Source of the DNA: a virus
Virus record (IMG/VR): IMGVR_UViG_3300025674_000502
Location: 1-20,626 of that record
Direction: 5' to 3' (one strand)
Length of the DNA: 20,626 nt
Below are positions 1 to 7,970 of this stretch, in pieces. Under the pieces are notes generated by a model that worked only from the letters and a program-made list of their open reading frames with translations, made no database searches and was not told the origin of the DNA. Position numbers and translations under genes: made by a program. How positions within the stretch are numbered: position 1 is the stretch's first letter; every line of letters begins with the position of its first letter.

Positions 1-248
1 ATAACTGATTTAAATGCATCATCATCATGTATAAATTCTTTTCTAAGATCTAGTTTTATATTATTAATTATATAATTATATATAGATTTAATTTTTTCTA
101 AAGTAACATAATCACTTCTATGCTGAGCTTGTTTTCCTTTGGAATTATACTTATCATTTCTATCAGTATGAGCTTTAGTATATTTCTTAAAATTTTCTAC
201 TTGTTCTTTTTTATTTATTCTATAATTTATTTTCATACCAGTTCTCAT
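1..248 (-). CDS. Partial lysine-rich protein of unknown function (C-terminus beyond the left edge)
   Basis: Reading the minus strand from an ATG at 246-248, the frame stays open for about 82 codons and leaves the window, so the C-terminus is missing. The start reads MRTGMKINYRINKKEQ; a second in-frame ATG at 234-236 is an alternative start. The visible part is rich in Lys, Asn, Tyr and Ile, is probably helical and soluble, and contains an Asp-Arg-Asn-Asp-Lys-Tyr stretch followed by a Lys/Gln/His-rich segment. I see no signal peptide, membrane segment or family motif that I recognise. It lies 15 nt downstream of the LamG protein gene, in the same direction, so it is probably the next gene of the same late operon. 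There is no convincing Shine-Dalgarno sequence before either ATG. The function is unknown. Confidence 0.6.
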   Translation of the reverse strand, partial: MRTGMKINYRINKKEQVENFKKYTKAHTDRNDKYNSKGKQAQHRSDYVTLEKIKSIYNYIINNIKLDLRKEFIHDDDAFKSV

Positions 249-263
249 TATATATATAAAATA

Positions 264-1595
264 TTAAGCTATATTAATTTCATTACAAACAACATTTGAA
301 GGAATGCTAGTTATGAAGTTTTCAAATATTTCAGCTTCAGTTAAAGGCCTATTAAATATTCTAGTTAAACCAATAACTCCTGTTAAACCATTACTACTTT
401 CATCTTTATTAATTCCTATAAGTCCATATGCATTTGCAGGAACTGAGAATTCTGGTATTGCAGTAAAACTACCGGAAACAGTTTCTTGTATACCTGTTAA
501 TAGTGTTGGTTCTCCATTAACAAATAATCTAGTCCCAGATGTTGAACCTGTAGTAGCATCAACAGTAGCTGCTAAATGTACCCATCTAGATATTCTTGCA
601 TCTGCAGAACCTGCATTTTGTGCTACTGCAGTTAAAGTTCCAGCTGTAACTGAACCGTTATCGTTTGAAAATATAAAAGATCCTTCTCTTACTCCAATAG
701 ACCCCATAGTATCAGTTCCATCAGTAATGCTGATAATATCAGTGTTACCAGAAGCAAATAACTTAACATGGGTCATTAAAGTAAATCCACTAGTTGTTTC
801 ATCTCTTGTACTAAATAAATCTGATGGTATTGTTTTTATATGTGTGTTACCATCAATTCTAAAACCACCTTCTATAGGACCATATGTATGTCCAGTGACA
901 GTTCCACTTACACTGTTATCACCAGCGAAACTAGCCATATCTCCAGCACCCTTACCTATTATATTAGCTGTTATAGAGTTACCAGACCAATCATATACAC
1001 CAGTTAACCCACTAGTTGTAAATGTGTCTCCAGAACCTTCCATCGCATTATAATAATATTGCAATACTAAACTTTGTCCAGTAGTTCCATTCGGAGGTAT
1101 TGTTTCAGCTCTTGGTCGTACACCCAACCCTATATAATTGTATGTTTCAGCACTTGTACTTAAATTATTAGCTTGAATATCTGTTGTTAATAAACCGTTA
1201 TCTTCAACAACAACATCAATATCATTATTAATATTAGATATTAGTGATATTGTATATTCTCTTCCCTCACCAGTAGTAGAGTTTATTGTTAAATCACTTC
1301 CCTCTGGAGGAACTACACTTCTCGCTCTTATTCTTCTACTTCCGGTTAAAGAAGTTAATCCAAAACCATCTCCAAAAGTCAATTTTAGATATCCGTCTTT
1401 ATCTTCTTCATTAGTAATTATGCCAGTGATATCAGCGCTTTCGTTTTCTGAACGTCTTACTCTATAAACAGATATGAACTTACCACCAGTTAAAGAGTCA
1501 TTATTAATTAAGGTTATAAAAGGTTGGTAATCATAACTGCCAGCATTAGTGTTAAACCTTACTAATGTTTTTAATGTAAAATTTTTAGCTTCCAT
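264..1595 (-). CDS. LamG-domain virion structural protein (443 aa), probable distal adhesin
   Basis: This is a 443-residue protein whose C-terminal half (about residues 180-430) reads as a concanavalin-A-like LamG domain. It has an opening 'YYNAMEGSG...YDWSGN' segment, a central 'FTLMTHVKLF' strand, the 'WVHLAATVD' motif near residue 338, 'RLFVNGEP', and a closing 'GLTRIFNRPLTEAEI' strand. The N-terminal 170 residues are beta-rich and not recognised. They contain a basic 'RRIRARSVV' stretch and are probably the attachment part. LamG folds in phage structural proteins usually bind glycans, so a receptor-binding or head/tail decoration role is inferred. The gene follows the 541-residue LamG protein by 2 nt. 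The ATG at 1593-1595 has only a weak upstream AAGTGA, so translation may be coupled. A 249-codon frame on the opposite strand (304-1053) is an antisense shadow. Confidence 0.8.
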   Translation of the reverse strand: MEAKNFTLKTLVRFNTNAGSYDYQPFITLINNDSLTGGKFISVYRVRRSENESADITGIITNEEDKDGYLKLTFGDGFGLTSLTGSRRIRARSVVPPEGSDLTINSTTGEGREYTISLISNINNDIDVVVEDNGLLTTDIQANNLSTSAETYNYIGLGVRPRAETIPPNGTTGQSLVLQYYYNAMEGSGDTFTTSGLTGVYDWSGNSITANIIGKGAGDMASFAGDNSVSGTVTGHTYGPIEGGFRIDGNTHIKTIPSDLFSTRDETTSGFTLMTHVKLFASGNTDIISITDGTDTMGSIGVREGSFIFSNDNGSVTAGTLTAVAQNAGSADARISRWVHLAATVDATTGSTSGTRLFVNGEPTLLTGIQETVSGSFTAIPEFSVPANAYGLIGINKDESSNGLTGVIGLTRIFNRPLTEAEIFENFITSIPSNVVCNEINIA

Positions 1596-1597
1596 AA

Positions 1598-3223
1598 TTA
1601 ATCACTTATTTCCCAATAAATTTGTCCACTTTTTCTAACATCATCTGGAGCAACAAAAGCCGGTGGATGAGTTCCTTCTGATAACATCAAGGCGTCGATA
1701 TTCCATTCTGCAGGACCACTTAACGATTGAACTGTAATCCTACCAGTTATACTTGTTTCATTTGCGTCAGCAGAAGCTGTATTCCTTATAATGACTGGAT
1801 CCCATTTAAATTTTTCTGTAGTCGCTGTTACAGCCGCTGAGTTACTTAAATGTCCTAAAGTAAATACAACTCTTGCAGACGTAGATCCCGATGTGTTTAA
1901 CAATCTTAATTGACAAACATAATCATTATTATCAAATAAAAACTCACTACAATAATCTATATCGTGTATTGCTCCTTCATCAGCTGCAAACGTGCGAACT
2001 CTAACACCAGATGTACCAGTCCATATTTGTTTATCATCAACAGCTACACTTTCATTACCTGTTGAAGCAGTCCATTCATTATCTGCCTCTACAATAAGAT
2101 TTTGAACACCTTCCTCAAAAGTTAATGTAGTGTTTAAGTTATCCAACACTAATAAACCACCATTATCTGGTGTCCCTGTTCTTAATAATGGAAAGGCACT
2201 AGCTCCACCAAATATACCATGTTGTTCATCAGAGAAATCTGTAGCACCTTCAAAAAATATAGGTGTTGCGTTATGTTCATTATTTGTGCTATCAACAACT
2301 GAATCGGGAACTGAGGCAAATATTTGAAAAGCAGATATAGATTCAAATCTCCACCAACCCACACAGTAGTCTGCAGATGGAGAACATTCAATAAACATTC
2401 TACTTAGAGGATCAGCTTGATCGGTGTATAATCCAATACTAGTTAATGAAGCCAATTCATTAATAGCGTTATCACTAGCTGTTATTGACCACAAACGCAT
2501 TTCATCTAACTTACCTTTAAAATTAATAGAACTTTCTCTTACTGGTAATGGTGAACCTGTAGATGGAAGAGCTAAACTAGGGTTACCCCATAAATCTAAA
2601 TTTGCGACAGTTTCAGATCTTTCTAAAACACCGTCAACATATATACTTAAAAGTCCTGTGTTAAAAGGGTCACCAGATGTATACATAGTCACAATGTGTT
2701 TCCAAGTATTTGTAGATATTGGACCTGATGATGTTAGACTTAAGGCTATATTTGTATCATAAGCAAATTGGAAATCTAAATACCAAGCGGAACTACTATC
2801 TCCTTCTGGGTCTGTATAAACTAATCTGTTTGAATATATACCATCATAACCAACTGTTGTAACAAATTCATTTCTTTGTATAGTTGCATCAAACCACTCT
2901 AACACCTCTCCTGCAAGTGGAGATGGTGTTTCTATCTTCATCCATGTTTCAAACATTATACCACTAGCTGCAGCAGCTGCGTTGCTCACAGAGTCTAATA
3001 GGAACTCTGTACCAAGTCCTTCAGAAGTAGGTAGTAACATTCTTTCACCCACACCCTCAAACTCTATAGATTGTTTTGAACCTGTCAAATTACCATTCCA
3101 CAAGCCTGTAACGCCATTAGTTGGAGTATCAGTTAAATCAATAGTATCTGGGTCTTCTATCGCTCTAGATAAAACATATTGAAATGTTCCATCAGCCTCT
3201 GGTTCTATAAATCTAAATGCCAT
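1598..3223 (-). CDS. LamG-domain virion structural protein with C-terminal carbohydrate-module-like domain (541 aa)
   Basis: This protein opens MAFRFIEPEADGTFQY. Residues of roughly 50-260 form a LamG-like domain, with 'IMFETWMKIETP', 'NTWKHIVTMY' near residue 172, 'LSIYVDGVLERS' and 'FKGKLDEMRLW' near 235. A second domain, about 360-525, has a jelly-roll-like strand pattern ending 'WNIDALMLSEGTHPPAF', reminiscent of carbohydrate-binding modules that end in W-x-I/L-D. That assignment is from memory and weaker than the LamG call. Several cysteines (around 280-290 and 425-435) are unusual for this region, but no disulfide claim can be made. The gene starts 8 nt after the 299-residue paralogue, with an AGGATAAG ribosome-binding site before the ATG. 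A role as an adhesin or tail-fibre-associated protein is inferred from the domains and neighbours. Confidence 0.8.
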   Translation of the reverse strand: MAFRFIEPEADGTFQYVLSRAIEDPDTIDLTDTPTNGVTGLWNGNLTGSKQSIEFEGVGERMLLPTSEGLGTEFLLDSVSNAAAAASGIMFETWMKIETPSPLAGEVLEWFDATIQRNEFVTTVGYDGIYSNRLVYTDPEGDSSSAWYLDFQFAYDTNIALSLTSSGPISTNTWKHIVTMYTSGDPFNTGLLSIYVDGVLERSETVANLDLWGNPSLALPSTGSPLPVRESSINFKGKLDEMRLWSITASDNAINELASLTSIGLYTDQADPLSRMFIECSPSADYCVGWWRFESISAFQIFASVPDSVVDSTNNEHNATPIFFEGATDFSDEQHGIFGGASAFPLLRTGTPDNGGLLVLDNLNTTLTFEEGVQNLIVEADNEWTASTGNESVAVDDKQIWTGTSGVRVRTFAADEGAIHDIDYCSEFLFDNNDYVCQLRLLNTSGSTSARVVFTLGHLSNSAAVTATTEKFKWDPVIIRNTASADANETSITGRITVQSLSGPAEWNIDALMLSEGTHPPAFVAPDDVRKSGQIYWEISD

Positions 3224-3231
3224 ATCTTATC

Positions 3232-4131
3232 CTATATATCTATTGAAACTCTAAGTGTTATTGGTAAATCTGTTGGTTTTTTAAGTGGTTTAGTTAATTT
3301 AGCTATTGCAAGTAGTTCATTATCATCATTATATAAACCAACTGAAGTTATAAATGGAGAAAAATCATATCCAGATAATGTCAAATCTTCCCATATAGTA
3401 AATGAATTTGTTTCTGAGGTTAATGATGATTTTGTGTATAAATTATCAAAACCTTGAGCTAAACTTGATGATGAAAGACTAGCTGTAGATGCAGCGGTAT
3501 GATTTAAACTAAAATTCAATTCATTTGGTTGACACTTACAAAAAACATTAAAATTTGTATGCTGCATTCTTGTTTTAAAAGATACAGATGTTATTGATGT
3601 TGCAATTTCTCTATAATCAGAAGATGTTACAACTAAAAGTCCTTCATCTAAAAAAACAGTTCCTAACTTATCACCATTACTACTCCTAACCAAATTACCA
3701 TATTCATCAGAATAATATTCATCAGCGATACTATTACCACTAAAGTTTAATCCAGTAGCTGTAGCTGTTAAACTACCGCTTAAAACACCAATATCAAAAG
3801 TATTTTTTTTAAGAGCGAATATTCCTAATGCATTACCTGTTGTTGCAGTCAAAGATTTATCATAACCTCTATTAACCATTATTCTTCTAACAACATTCCA
3901 ATATGCAGAGTTACTTCCATTATAAGAAGCAGTCATTGCACATACTGAATCATTAGGCGAACTAACTATATTGTGATCGTTTATACCTTTAATTTCTGGG
4001 CAAATTATATTATCAATAATTTTTAATTTTGAAGTTTCAAAATTAGTTATTATTTGATCAGCTAAATCAATAGAAACATAGCCGCCTTCTACACTTTTAT
4101 CTACTTTAATAGGTACTGTAGGATTACTCAT
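3232..4131 (-). CDS. Virion structural protein, short member of the three-gene paralogous family (299 aa)
   Basis: This is one of three consecutive related proteins. It shares with them a middle segment 'LSGSLTA' (about 117-123), a 'GTVFLDEGLLVV' strand (157-168) and a C-terminal motif 'FITSVGLYNDDNELLAIAK' (260-278). That motif is followed by exactly 21 residues to the end, as in the other two. The motif resembles the 'E-V/I-G-L-F/Y-D-x-D-G-x-L-I/L-A-I/V-A' signature of phage tail-collar fibre domains, though here it is C-terminal rather than N-terminal. The N-terminus (1-110) is unlike the other two and contains Cys44 and Cys64. Another pair, 'CKC', lies further on. Start: ATG at 4129-4131 after TAGGAAA. 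Stop: TAG. The preceding 770-residue gene ends 8 nt upstream. A tail or baseplate-peripheral structural role is inferred. Confidence 0.75.
   Translation of the reverse strand: MSNPTVPIKVDKSVEGGYVSIDLADQIITNFETSKLKIIDNIICPEIKGINDHNIVSSPNDSVCAMTASYNGSNSAYWNVVRRIMVNRGYDKSLTATTGNALGIFALKKNTFDIGVLSGSLTATATGLNFSGNSIADEYYSDEYGNLVRSSNGDKLGTVFLDEGLLVVTSSDYREIATSITSVSFKTRMQHTNFNVFCKCQPNELNFSLNHTAASTASLSSSSLAQGFDNLYTKSSLTSETNSFTIWEDLTLSGYDFSPFITSVGLYNDDNELLAIAKLTKPLKKPTDLPITLRVSIDI
3313..3356 (-). repeat. 44-bp direct repeat, copy 1 (299-residue paralogue)
   Basis: These 44 bases are identical, in the same orientation, to 6538-6581. They encode residues 259-273 of the 299-residue protein, within the motif FITSVGLYNDDNELLAIAK. 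Flanking DNA quickly diverges. Confidence 0.95.
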
Positions 4132-4139
4132 TTTATTTC

Positions 4140-6452
4140 CTAAAAATCAAGTTTAATTTGTGTTTCTAATCTTATACTATTATCTTTTTTAATTGGCCTT
4201 GATAATTTACCAATAGCTAGTAAATCACCATTATAATTATACATACCAACAGTGGTTATAAATGATGTCGGAGAATCAAATATATTTTCTTGAGTCTCTG
4301 GGTTTTTTCCTGTTTGGTTGTTAGTTATATTAAATTCATTACCTTCTGCAACTGCGTTTAACAAAAGCCTTCCTTTGTTGCTAACAGCATTCCACCTTAT
4401 TCTTTCTATATTAAAAGATGTGTTTTCTGGATCTGTAACATTAAATCCAAATTGATTACCACTAGTTGGCCAAGTAAAATTAATTAAAGTGTTTGGATCA
4501 TCAGCATCAAAAACAATTTCAGAGGTATCATAAAATAAAATCCCTATTCTTTTAATATCACCTTGAACACCTAATCTAAAAATTCTGGCTTGGTTTAAAT
4601 CATTAGCTAATGGTTTCTTTAACTGGGGTTGATCAGAATATAAGAATGTTCTATCTATAGAACTAGCAGATAAATCAGTGAAAACATTACCACTACTACC
4701 CAATGTTAAATCTTTAAAATCGTAAAGATTAATTAACCCATTACCAACAACATATCCAGTGCTAGAAGATAAATTACCAGTTGGATCATTAGTCATAGAA
4801 GCAGTATCACCAGTGAGTCCACCGGCTATATCCGCAGCAGTAATAGAGTTTAAATTATTAAAATTCCACCAAGCCACAATATTAGCACCACTAGTTGAGG
4901 TTAATGATGAACTATAAAAATTATTAAATGTTTCACCTAAAGGATTACTACTTAATATAGTAGTACCATCTGGTGAAGGAATTAGATTATTTATATTTTC
5001 TTTATAATTAGATGTTGAATCTCTAAGTCTATGATTCCAAATTCTTAAATGTTGTATTTGCCCATCATATAATCCTTCTAAATAAAAATCGTTTTCATCA
5101 ACTAATTCGCCAATATCACCATTTCTATCATTATCAATTCTATTAAAATTAGATGCACCTATATATATATTATTTCCACTAGGTCCATCCAAAACATCTG
5201 TGCTTCTTAATCTTTGTTTTCTAATAGGTATTCTTTGTTCTAACATATTTGCTTGAACAACCGGACCATTTGAACTATCAGATCCTTGTAATCTTGGTAT
5301 TACTTGTTCTTTATTTAATAATTTATATCCATCAATATAACCCATAACAAGACCAGAACCATTCTCCGCAGTTCCTATATTAGTGCCGTTACCCAATTCA
5401 TAAATAGACCATGTAACTACTATATGATGAAACTTCCCATCAAATAAATTAATACCAACATCTTCCGGTATAAAAAGTCCAGAAGCTTGTATATGTTCAT
5501 TTGCAAAATCTTCGTTAAAATTAGACTCAGTTCTACTTGAATATGTATTTGTATTGTCTGGATAAGTCATAGTATTTCTTATATAAAAACGAAATGCATT
5601 TTTCTGACCATCTGGAGATTTTGTTAATTCTAATTTTAAGAATTTATCTCTTGTTTTAGATTCATTAGTATTGGCTAATCTTCTAAATAATATTGTAGAA
5701 GATTCTTTATAAGGCCTTATAATAGCCTCCACAGTTATACCATCAACAATATTATCTAAACTATCACCAGCATGATAGGTACTCCTATTCATAGGTATGC
5801 CAAAAAAACTTTTTCTACTTTGTTGTGTTGCGTTTTTTAAATCAAGTGCAGCGGTAAAACCACTCACATTAGTATCAGTAAAATCAGCTAACCCACTTAC
5901 ACCATTAGTATATCCAGTTACAGCTCCTCTTATACCTCTATTTATTTCTATTTTCATACTAGTTGGTTTAACACCATCATAACTTATATCTTTTCTCAAA
6001 GATATTAGTCTTAATGTTGATATATCAACACTGGTTGATGAACTTCTTAAAGCTGTGATAGATGGGTTGTAATCGTTATCTTCTCTATACAAATAACCTT
6101 GAATGTGATCAAATATTCTTTGTTGCTGTTGAGTGTTGATTGTACCTTCAGATGTTGTATAAACTTGATCAGCACTACTACTATAAACACCAGTAATTAT
6201 ATCTGCAGAAAGAGATTGACCTAAAAGAGGTATTGATGTAAAATCAAACTTATATTTTATTTCTTTTTTATCTAATAAACCGAAATCAGATTGTTCATCG
6301 CCTACTAATGTTCCAATCTTGCCAAGCGTTCTTATGCCAGTTAAGAATGATACACTATTTGAAATAGCACTATCTTCTGATAATGTTAAATTTACTTGAC
6401 CATCTACACTGTATGGTTGTATGTTACCTTCATCAAAAGCTTTAAATGCCAT
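4140..6452 (-). CDS. LamG-bearing large member of the paralogous structural family (770 aa)
   Basis: This looks like a family member of about 290 residues split by a large insertion. Residues 1-170 resemble the N-terminal half of the 289-residue neighbour ('RIFDHIQGYLY' versus 'AFRHISHYYF', then a strand ending near 'SMKIEINRG'). Residues 620-770 match the shared C-terminal half ('GILFYDTSEIVF' at 637-648 and 'FITTVGMYNYNGDLLAIGK' at 732-750, 21 residues from the end). In between lies a LamG-like domain (about 235-480) with 'ITVEAIIRPYKESSTILF', 'KFHHIVVTW' near 340, 'MGYIDGYKLL', 'NIYIGAS' and 'GQIQHLRIWNHRLRD'. A linker with 'NIVAWWNFNN' follows. The start ATG at 6450-6452 lies 4 nt after the previous stop without a clear ribosome-binding site, suggesting translational coupling. 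A receptor-recognition role is inferred. Confidence 0.82.
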   Translation of the reverse strand: MAFKAFDEGNIQPYSVDGQVNLTLSEDSAISNSVSFLTGIRTLGKIGTLVGDEQSDFGLLDKKEIKYKFDFTSIPLLGQSLSADIITGVYSSSADQVYTTSEGTINTQQQQRIFDHIQGYLYREDNDYNPSITALRSSSTSVDISTLRLISLRKDISYDGVKPTSMKIEINRGIRGAVTGYTNGVSGLADFTDTNVSGFTAALDLKNATQQSRKSFFGIPMNRSTYHAGDSLDNIVDGITVEAIIRPYKESSTILFRRLANTNESKTRDKFLKLELTKSPDGQKNAFRFYIRNTMTYPDNTNTYSSRTESNFNEDFANEHIQASGLFIPEDVGINLFDGKFHHIVVTWSIYELGNGTNIGTAENGSGLVMGYIDGYKLLNKEQVIPRLQGSDSSNGPVVQANMLEQRIPIRKQRLRSTDVLDGPSGNNIYIGASNFNRIDNDRNGDIGELVDENDFYLEGLYDGQIQHLRIWNHRLRDSTSNYKENINNLIPSPDGTTILSSNPLGETFNNFYSSSLTSTSGANIVAWWNFNNLNSITAADIAGGLTGDTASMTNDPTGNLSSSTGYVVGNGLINLYDFKDLTLGSSGNVFTDLSASSIDRTFLYSDQPQLKKPLANDLNQARIFRLGVQGDIKRIGILFYDTSEIVFDADDPNTLINFTWPTSGNQFGFNVTDPENTSFNIERIRWNAVSNKGRLLLNAVAEGNEFNITNNQTGKNPETQENIFDSPTSFITTVGMYNYNGDLLAIGKLSRPIKKDNSIRLETQIKLDF

Positions 6453-6456
6453 GGTC

Positions 6457-7326
6457 TTAGTATTGTAGTCTTACAGAAAATGTTTTTTCATTTTCAAATG
6501 TTTTCTTTACTGGTGGAGAAACTTTTGCGATAGCTAATAGTTCATTATCATCATTATATAAACCAACTGAAGTTATAAATGTTGTTGGGTTTGAAGTCAA
6601 TGAACCAGTAATACTTCCTAAAGTTTGATCCTTAAGAGAAGTTATATTATTAGTATAATTAAACTCTTTATTTAAAGCTCTACAGAAGAAAGAAGTTCTC
6701 TTAATTTTATTAATTGTTTTAAAACTCAAACTATTAATAGCTATTTTTTCAGCAGTAGCTCCGGTTCCAAAAGTAAAACCAGAAACAGAGTCAGTTAAGA
6801 AGTTAGTTCCTGTGTCTCCTCCATGAAATATTAAAGTACCTGTATCATAAAATATTGTACCTACAATATTTGTTTCATCATTCTTTTCTACTAAATCACC
6901 TCGTCTTCCGATGCTCTTATTGATAATATCTTCTGGTATATCAATAAAAGTTAATTCACTTACAACATCAAAAGACATAACAGCTGTAACACTACCACTT
7001 AAAATAGTATCATCTGTTGTAGTTCTTCCAATTTGTATGGCTCTAAATATGTTTGTAGTATTACTATTATCTTGAGCTATAGGTATAGAACTATCCGCTG
7101 AAGAAGAAAAGTAATAATGAGAAATATGCCTAAATGCCGAACTTAATGGTGTAGTTGTTATTGTTCCTTGAGAGTTAACAAGAAAACTAGTAGAACTAGC
7201 TTCGGACACAAAAGAAAAAATATTTCTTGCTGTAGCTCCTGTAGGTGAGTCTATAACATAATTTGTTCTATACTCTACCTCACTATTTGAAATATCTTGA
7301 TCTAAATTAAAAGAATTAAGTGACAT
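6457..7326 (-). CDS. Virion structural protein, minimal member of the paralogous family (289 aa)
   Basis: This protein contains the complete family architecture without an insertion. The N-terminal half has 'AFRHISHYYFSSS' (64-76) and 'ILSGSVTAVMSF' (108-119). It continues with 'GTIFYDTGTLIF' (156-167), a 'SLSFKT' strand, 'SFFCRALNKEFNY', and the C-terminal motif 'FITSVGLYNDDNELLAIAK' (250-268) placed 21 residues before the end. It shares 44 identical bases with the 299-residue paralogue over that motif. The closing motif resembles tail-collar fibre domains, but I cannot place the whole protein in a named family. The start ATG at 7324-7326 follows AAGGAA at good spacing. The preceding tail-collar-like gene ends 10 nt upstream. 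It is probably an anchor or adaptor for distal tail proteins (inference). Confidence 0.75.
   Translation of the reverse strand: MSLNSFNLDQDISNSEVEYRTNYVIDSPTGATARNIFSFVSEASSTSFLVNSQGTITTTPLSSAFRHISHYYFSSSADSSIPIAQDNSNTTNIFRAIQIGRTTTDDTILSGSVTAVMSFDVVSELTFIDIPEDIINKSIGRRGDLVEKNDETNIVGTIFYDTGTLIFHGGDTGTNFLTDSVSGFTFGTGATAEKIAINSLSFKTINKIKRTSFFCRALNKEFNYTNNITSLKDQTLGSITGSLTSNPTTFITSVGLYNDDNELLAIAKVSPPVKKTFENEKTFSVRLQY
6538..6581 (-). repeat. 44-bp direct repeat, copy 2 (289-residue paralogue)
   Basis: These bases are identical to 3313-3356 and encode residues 249-263 of the 289-residue protein in the same frame. The 770-residue paralogue between them has only a diverged version of this stretch. 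Confidence 0.95.
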
Positions 7327-7336
7327 ATTTTTTCCT

Positions 7337-7906
7337 TTATGTGGTTGCTGTAGAACTTACTGTTAAAGTAAACTCTTTTCGTGCGCCTGTATTAATACCA
7401 ATAATATCAACAATAGTTGTTCCACTAGCACCACCAGCGTTAGAACCAGTTCTTAAGGTAAAAGTACCTATACCATTTTCATCAGGAATAGCTGTTATAT
7501 TTTCCAAAACAGCTATTGTTGTATCTCTAACCGTAGCACTATATCCCTGTGAATCAACACCATTATCAGTACTAACCTGCACGAAAACATCATTACCAAA
7601 GTCAGTTGTTGCTATTGTTGGTTCTAATGTTAACGTTGATATTTTTAAAGTACCCTCTGGTAGAGTAACTAATCTACTTAGTAATGCCACTTCATCATTA
7701 GAAATTGGTTCTAATACAGGTAAGTTGATAATATCTTGTTCTGGATTAATTGTATTAGTAACGTCAAAAAGTTGGTAGTTTATTTCGTCATCACCAAATG
7801 CAAATTTTGTAATTTGAAAACTACCATCATTTTTTGCAAGTAATTCTCTACCCTTTTGAGTAAGAATTGCGTCGATGACCGCTGTTGAAGAATCAAGAAA
7901 TGCCAA
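7337..7906 (-). CDS. Tail-collar-like virion structural protein (189 aa), TTG start
   Basis: The protein begins MAFLDSSTAVIDAILTQKG, followed by 'RELLAKNDGSFQITKFAFGDDEINY'-type sequence (residues 20-44). This is the pattern 'ILT-x-x-G-x-x-x-L...I-x-x-F-A-x-G-D-D' seen in tail-collar fibre N-terminal domains and, as I recall, in a common structural protein of marine T4-like phages. The second half is Thr/Ser-rich and beta-like, with two strand pairs ending 'EFTLTVSSTATT'. The start is TTG (7904-7906), chosen because it gives the conserved MAFLD start and has a strong AGGAG seven bases upstream, with no nearby in-frame ATG. A 64-nt gap, long for this window, precedes it. The gene opens the adhesin block and is probably an adaptor between baseplate and fibres (inference). 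Confidence 0.72.
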   Translation of the reverse strand: MAFLDSSTAVIDAILTQKGRELLAKNDGSFQITKFAFGDDEINYQLFDVTNTINPEQDIINLPVLEPISNDEVALLSRLVTLPEGTLKISTLTLEPTIATTDFGNDVFVQVSTDNGVDSQGYSATVRDTTIAVLENITAIPDENGIGTFTLRTGSNAGGASGTTIVDIIGINTGARKEFTLTVSSTATT

Positions 7907-7970
7907 TTTATCACTCCTGTTTAATGTTTTTTATATATAAACTTAATAATTTTTATTCATATAGTAAATA
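7907..7970 (-). promoter_or_regulatory. AT-rich gap before the tail-collar-like gene
   Basis: This 64-nt gap is the longest between genes in the window. It holds a 12-bp AT palindrome (7930-7941, TTTATATATAAA) and ends in AGGAG before a TTG start. No exact late-promoter octamer TATAAATA is present; TATATATAAA and GAATAAAA are only approximate matches. It may contain a promoter or a processing site that separates the baseplate block from the fibre block, but the evidence is weak. Confidence 0.3.

Noticed and set aside
304-1053. Long open frame (249 codons) on the plus strand
   Set aside because: It lies fully opposite the LamG protein gene, has Pro/Val/Leu-rich composition typical of an antisense shadow, and has no ribosome-binding site.
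4988-4995. Exact TATAAATA octamer on the minus strand as a late promoter
   Set aside because: It lies in the middle of the 770-residue gene, far from any downstream start, and is expected by chance in AT-rich DNA.
7320-7778. Plus-strand open frame of 152 codons with hydrophobic stretches resembling membrane segments
   Set aside because: It is antisense to the tail-collar-like gene. The hydrophobicity is what Thr/Asn/Asp-rich sense codons produce in reverse.
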